Shown one piece after another: positions 19,180-23,112 of a stretch of DNA of 23,112 bases; position 1 is the first letter of the stretch, and every line of letters begins with the position of its first letter. Origin of the DNA: Gnetum montanum (Eukaryota; Streptophyta; Gnetopsida; Gnetales; Gnetaceae); the NCBI GenBank assembly GCA_015680685.1, contig MNCI01008673.1:95115-118226 (forward strand), read 5' to 3'. The notes beneath the pieces are model-generated. The model was not told where the DNA came from, ran no database searches, and worked only from the letters and a program-made list of their open reading frames with translations. A program made the translations under genes and the position numbers.

Positions 19180-19600
19180 GCTAAGCAATGGGTATTCGCT
19201 ATGCTCAATCATATGAATCATTAGTGTGTATGCATGATCCAATTGAATTCTATGGAATTTGTTTATCTAAGTAGCCTATATCTTTGGATAGCAAAAGATG
19301 TGGTTACTAGTTGTTGTCTTCCCAATCATCATTTGTATTAAAATTTTTCATATGGCTAAGTATGATTGATGCATAAGATATTTAATAAGCCTAGAAATAC
19401 TCTTCCATGCAAGATGAAGCCCACAACAAAGGTCACACTGATACATCATAGTGGGATTCAAATGTCAAACATCTTCAAGAAGTCTATCTCCAACCAATCA
19501 CATAACTTCTTGTTAACTCTTGAAAAATATTAAACATACAAACATGCAAATAGATACAAATAAAATGTTAATGATGAAGGGACATTTGGAATAAACTAAT
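19180..19600 (-). repeat. LTR5: ancient, decayed relative of the element A/B LTR
   Basis: GGTATTCGCTATGCTCAATC, ATATGAATCATTAGTG, TGCATGATCCAATTGAATTC and TTGTCTTCCC line up in order and spacing with the first 250 bases of LTR3 (GGTACCCCTACACTCAACCA, ATACGAATACGAGCG, TGCATGATCTGGTCGAACTC, CTGTCTTCCC). Further matches (CACTG..., GTGGGATT, AATGATGAAG) continue to about 19590. Nearly all CpG positions have gone to TG or CA. No primer site is recognisable, so this is a very old copy. Boundaries are approximate. Confidence 0.55.
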
Positions 19601-19749
19601 AATTCCAAATAACCAAAGACTCAATAATCAACTCCATGGACAATTCCAACAATTCAGCATACTCAAGATTATCTAAATAATGTTAAATAATATCATAACA
19701 TGTCAAAGTAATTACCAATAGTAATAATATATTAAAAATAAAAAAAATG

Positions 19750-20172
19750 ACCAACCATGATCTAAACACGACCCATAATAGCTAATCATAACCTAGCCAC
19801 AACTTGTGATTTGCTTAAAAAATCAAACAACAAAGAAACATCACTATTTATCCTAATCACAATCATCCCATGGCTTGACCATAACTTGTGGCTATAGAGC
19901 ACAACTCATGATTGATCCCAAATGACTTGAAATGACTTAGAATGGCAAAAATGATACAAAGGCTTAATCACAACTTCACCAAAACTCATTATGAATGACC
20001 ATGACTAGACCATGACCTATTGTGTTGTTTTTTAGAAATATAGACTTAAAACGCAATACAAAGTGGTTGGGTAGAACACAACCTCATCAAAACCCATGAT
20101 GGGAGATAGGATTTGATCACAACTCATGGTCAAAGTTAGTAGTTTCTCCATGACTCATGGTTAACCCATGGT
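19750..20172. repeat. Degenerate short repeats of the type ACCATGACC / AACTCATGAT
   Basis: Short related words recur at irregular spacing over about 420 bases: ACCATGATC, GACCCATAAT, ACCATAACTTGTG, CACAACTCATGATT, ACCATGACTAGACCATGACC, CACAACTCATGGTC, TGACTCATGGTTAACCCATG. This looks like an old, scrambled tandem repeat. No coding function. Confidence 0.45.
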
Positions 20173-20230
20173 TTTTGTGTGAAAAAAAAATAGATAGAAA
20201 TTAATATGAAATGGTCACCAAATGAGCTTA

Positions 20231-20254
20231 AAAAGAAAGAAAGAAAGAAAGAAA
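20231..20254. repeat. (AAAG)n microsatellite
   Basis: Six tandem units of AAAG/GAAA with no interruption. Confidence 0.8.
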
Positions 20255-21190
20255 CATTAGCAATAAAACATCAGTAATCTAGGAGACTATAATGCACCTC
20301 CCAATTTGACAAAACACTGAAAACTTAAAATTCATCAAAATAGACAAAATCCATCTAGATTTAAGACAAGATGAATCTTATGGCAATAAAAAAAAGAGAC
20401 ATATGCATAATAGCTATGTCCAAAATGGTTATAAGATTGAGTTCTCACAAAACTCCAATTTCTAGAAATTGTCAAAAAGCAATAAAATTCGGCAAACTAA
20501 TCTTACATATAATGCATTTCTAAACATGTAAAGCAAGACCCATTCCAAATAATCATTACAAATGAACCAAGAAATTTTGGCAAAACCCAATCATGCTGAT
20601 AATTCACAAATACAAGAGAACTAGGAAAAAAATATAAGAAAATGCCATGAAATATCAATCAAAATTTAGAAAGAAAAAAACCAAGAAAAAAGTACATGAA
20701 CACAACTACATGCACATACAAACCATAGGCACACACTACCAATAGCACTCCAACAATACTACCAAAGGTCTTCAATCTAGCAATGCTTTCATGTCTAACT
20801 ATAATGGATGCCAAAGTACTAAAAAGAATTGACTATGGATTTTTTAATTTAAAATACCCAAGAATACAAACATAACAACCTTAATCATGTTCCTACGAAT
20901 AAAATACTATTGGTTTTAGCATGCACCTACACTCATCATGCTCACTATTGAATTATTATCCTTGTTGTGGTTTCAAGCTTAGGAAACCATATGATAATCA
21001 TTTTGCACATAAGTTAAAAAACAAAGCTATGTAATTTTGTCTCTTTCTTCGAAGAAAAAAGATCAAAAGTTAAATAGGAATTTTATTTTATTCTCTCTTA
21101 AAATATTATTGGGTGGATGTAATTGAATAATGGCAACAATCTCATATGTCTTCTTAAATTCTATCTCATTTTGCATGCAAGAGACTTGTC
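20255..21190. other. AT-rich spacer, nothing recognised
   Basis: Long A-rich text without open frames of note, RNA genes or clear repeats. Confidence 0.5.
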
Positions 21191-21223
21191 CCAACCATAG
21201 GTACCATGGCCCCATCAAATGCT

Positions 21224-21231
21224 TATAAATA
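21224..21231 (+). promoter_or_regulatory. Possible TATA box (TATAAATA) with a TTCATC-rich leader
   Basis: ATGCTTATAAATACATAGCC stands alone in a less AT-extreme context, and the sequence after it changes to a TTCATCA-rich leader. The layout (TATA, then pyrimidine-rich leader, then sequence such as GATTGCAAAACAAGC near 21840) could be a core promoter of another LTR or of a lost gene. No coding sequence downstream supports it. Confidence 0.3.
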
Positions 21232-21311
21232 CATAGCCATATCATGTTGTATTTAATTATGTAGAAAATTCATCTATTGAAGATATAATTCAAATTTTCA
21301 GAAATTCTTCA

Positions 21312-21432
21312 ACTATTCATCATTCATCATTATTCATCAACACTCATCTATTTATCGTTCATGACTTATTCATCAATTCATCATTCAACAATCTAACACT
21401 TTTCATCATCCATCATCAATTCATCACATTCA
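21312..21432. repeat. TTCATCA-type imperfect simple repeat
   Basis: ATTCATCATTCATCATTATT and many similar words (TTCATCATCC, AATTCATCAC) fill about 120 bases without a fixed period. Confidence 0.6.
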
Positions 21433-21439
21433 CTAATTC

Positions 21440-22728
21440 ATTGATTCAAGTGTTTACAAATCATTAATTCGTTTAATACTCATTGTTCTTATTATATTTC
21501 ATTTTCAAATAGTTCTATCTTCAATTACATGTTTAGATTTAATTATTTCATCAAGATTTTCAAGTTTCATTAACATTCATTGCATTTCAGGAAGTTGAAC
21601 AATCACATTCAAGGCTATTCTTGTGTAACAAATTTCAATTGTCAAATCAATTCTTACTTTTGCAAGGAAAGATTATTCAAAGAGCTATTACATTACTCTT
21701 TTGAATCACAAAGATATTGTTCTCACAAATTACCAATTTATGTTGTAGAAGCTAAATATTTTCATCAAAGACCCTTTTTTCAAGTTGGATTTGAATAATC
21801 AAATAAATTTGAATTGATGATAAATTTTAAAGGATTATAGATTGCAAAACAAGCTTTCCAACAAGTCCAAGATCAATTTGAAAGTCATCCAAATCATGAA
21901 GTTATCATAGTTATAATAATTTTTAAAATTAATTTCTTATAGTTGAGTTCACCTTTGGATCAACCGAACTAAGTTGTAATCTTGTGCAACTTTGATTCAA
22001 ACAAGTCAGTTGAACTATCAAAAGCATGCAAAATAAAAAATATTTTAAAAATTCAATTCATCAAAAACCCAACAAATACAAATTAAGAAAACTACTTCTA
22101 AACCTCCCTCATCTCAAGTAGACATACAAAAAAGCCAAAAGGAATATATCATAAACCTCTTAATAAAAAAAATGCATGCCATACTATAAATTTAATTTAT
22201 AACATATTATATACACAAAACTTGATCATTCCATACATACCTTATCCATAGCCACCATGAAAAGCTTGTCAAACTCCTCTACCAAGTTAGTGCACACTAA
22301 CTGTAAATACATAATAACATGTAAAATTAAATGCACATGAGCATAAAAAATATATAATGTTGGAAATCTTATCTAACTAGGAAGCATAGCACAAACACCC
22401 AAGAACATTAAGAAGCACATCATCATAGTGTAGGAATAATAACTTAGGCATCCAAAAATACAAGTTATTACATGCTTAATGAAAGTTGAACCTAAAATAG
22501 AAACTATAGGGAAAAGAATCTAGTTAGAAAGGTAAACATCATGTCAATAATCACTACCTCAAGCTCCCACTAAAATCTAACTAATTAATTTTTTCTACTA
22601 TATTAATTTGTTTTTGTTTTGGATGCTCAAGGATGAGAAGATTTGAGATTTTTTTTGCTATTTGTTCTTTATTTCTGATTAACGTATTCTATTATTTTTG
22701 GAGAGTGTTTCCTCCTTCTCTTTACAAG
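21440..22728. other. AT-rich spacer, nothing recognised
   Basis: A 72-codon open frame at 21580-21798 has no protein-like features I can recognise and is probably accidental. The rest is AT-rich with no gene visible on either strand. Confidence 0.45.
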
Positions 22729-22787
22729 CGATGAGACGCGATTCGCATAGGCTGTGATATTGCGTCCGTCGTGATATCGCATCCCCC

Positions 22788-22811
22788 GCGATATCGCGTA
22801 CGCGATATCGC
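22788..22811. promoter_or_regulatory. Perfect 24-bp palindrome in the U3 of LTR4
   Basis: The centre GATATCGCGTACGCGATATC (22790-22809) is flanked by GC on both sides, giving a perfect 24-base inverted repeat. It is the best-kept unit of the array, with all six CpG sites intact, and ends 16 bases before the TATA box. Partial units precede it at about 22754-22780. Confidence 0.75.
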
Positions 22812-22827
22812 AATCCGTCGCAATGTC

Positions 22828-22835
22828 TATAAATA
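22828..22835 (+). promoter_or_regulatory. TATA box (TATAAATA) of LTR4
   Basis: TCTATAAATAAGAGG follows the palindrome array and matches the LTR2 and LTR3 boxes including AAGAGG. Confidence 0.7.
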
Positions 22836-23003
22836 AGAGGTGGCATTCCCTTGTTTAGGGATCCCAGTTTTAGAGTAGCGAAGCTCTGGCAGTTTGATCC
22901 CTCCAGAGTTAGATTTTTTCCCGTGTTTGCCCGTAGTGTGGTGAATGTAATTGTACAGTGTCTTTATTCGAGTGTTCCATACTTGGACATGTACATGACC
23001 GAC

Positions 23004-23009
23004 AATAAA
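23004..23009 (+). terminator. Polyadenylation signal AATAAA in LTR4
   Basis: It lies in the conserved block GACCGACAATAAAGATCGAG, about 175 bases after the TATA box, as in LTR2 and LTR3. Confidence 0.6.
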
Positions 23010-23112
23010 GATCGAGATTACTTCATCATTGCAGCATTGACTTTGTCATTTATTTATTTGCTATTTATTTAATGTTATTTACTATTTTCTCTCTCTCACC
23101 CTTAAACTCCTA

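Larger units (their letters stand above)
22729..23112 (+). repeat. LTR4: plus-strand LTR of the same family, open at the right edge
   Basis: It starts CGATGAGACGCG (the family terminus TGATGGGACGCG with T to C at base 1) and is the reverse complement of the LTR2 end. It carries the palindrome array (about 22735-22811), a TATA box at 22828, and the conserved CTCTGGCAGTTTGATC and CATGACCGACAATAAAGATC blocks, then runs into U5 at the window edge. It may be a 5' LTR with its element to the right, a 3' LTR, or a solo LTR. It is closer to element A's LTRs than to LTR1. Confidence 0.8.

Noticed and set aside
21580-21798. 72-codon plus-strand open frame
   Set aside because: Composition is unlike a conserved protein, there is no family match I can recognise, and it lies in AT-rich spacer behind a simple repeat.
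22241-22301. 61-base exon-like stretch on the minus strand with good acceptor (TATTTACAG) and donor (AAG/GTATGT) wording
   Set aside because: Only one frame is mostly open and it meets a TAA just before the donor; the peptide is not recognisable and no partner exons are visible.

Overview
The window looks like repetitive nuclear DNA of a land plant with a large genome. The evidence is: LTR retrotransposons of both plant superfamilies (Ty1/copia and Ty3/gypsy-type), decayed polyproteins full of stops that look like C-to-T decay, long AT-rich spacers, and no prokaryotic gene organisation. I cannot name the species; a gymnosperm or another large-genome plant is a guess. No intact host gene, rRNA or tRNA gene is visible.

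Layout. 1-640 is the internal 5' part of a minus-strand LTR element (element B). It holds an uninterrupted 172-codon reading frame that runs off the left edge, a tRNA-Asp-type primer binding site at 623-639, and then its LTR from 641. That LTR is cut off near 1050-1070, where a decayed minus-strand Ty1/copia element begins. The copia order on the minus strand is primer binding site 5965-5976, gag, zinc knuckles, protease, integrase, RT, RNase H, ending at about 1070; its 3' LTR is missing. The putative copia LTR lies to the right of 5982, followed by a 25-bp minisatellite (6834-7176). Next comes a broken fragment resembling the host histone-fold protein NC2-alpha/DRAP1 (7328-7525), then a spacer with tRNA-like A-box motifs (7,560-9,470).

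9471-17857 is a structurally complete minus-strand LTR retrotransposon (element A, 8,387 bp). It has TG...CA LTRs (877 and 1018 bp), near-identical 5-bp flanks (tcgat/ccgat), a tRNA-Asp-type primer site, a decayed gag (15257-16695) and a second long decayed ORF (10513-13274) with a domain resembling plant 'putative transposon protein' ORFs plus coiled coils. No protease, RT, RNase H or integrase is visible, so it appears to be a non-autonomous element mobilised in trans. Its U3 carries a dense array of CpG-rich palindromes built on GATATCGCGTACGCGATATC, directly upstream of a TATAAATA box. The same palindrome-plus-TATA module occurs a second time inside the element (13747-13788), upstream of the second ORF and on the same strand. 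This is the most unusual feature of the window.

17858-22728 is gene-free AT-rich sequence with an ancient, heavily decayed relative of the same LTR (about 19180-19600), degenerate and simple repeats, and a TATA-plus-leader structure near 21224. From 22729 to the right edge is another LTR of the same family in plus orientation, with the best-preserved palindrome, TATA box and AATAAA signal.
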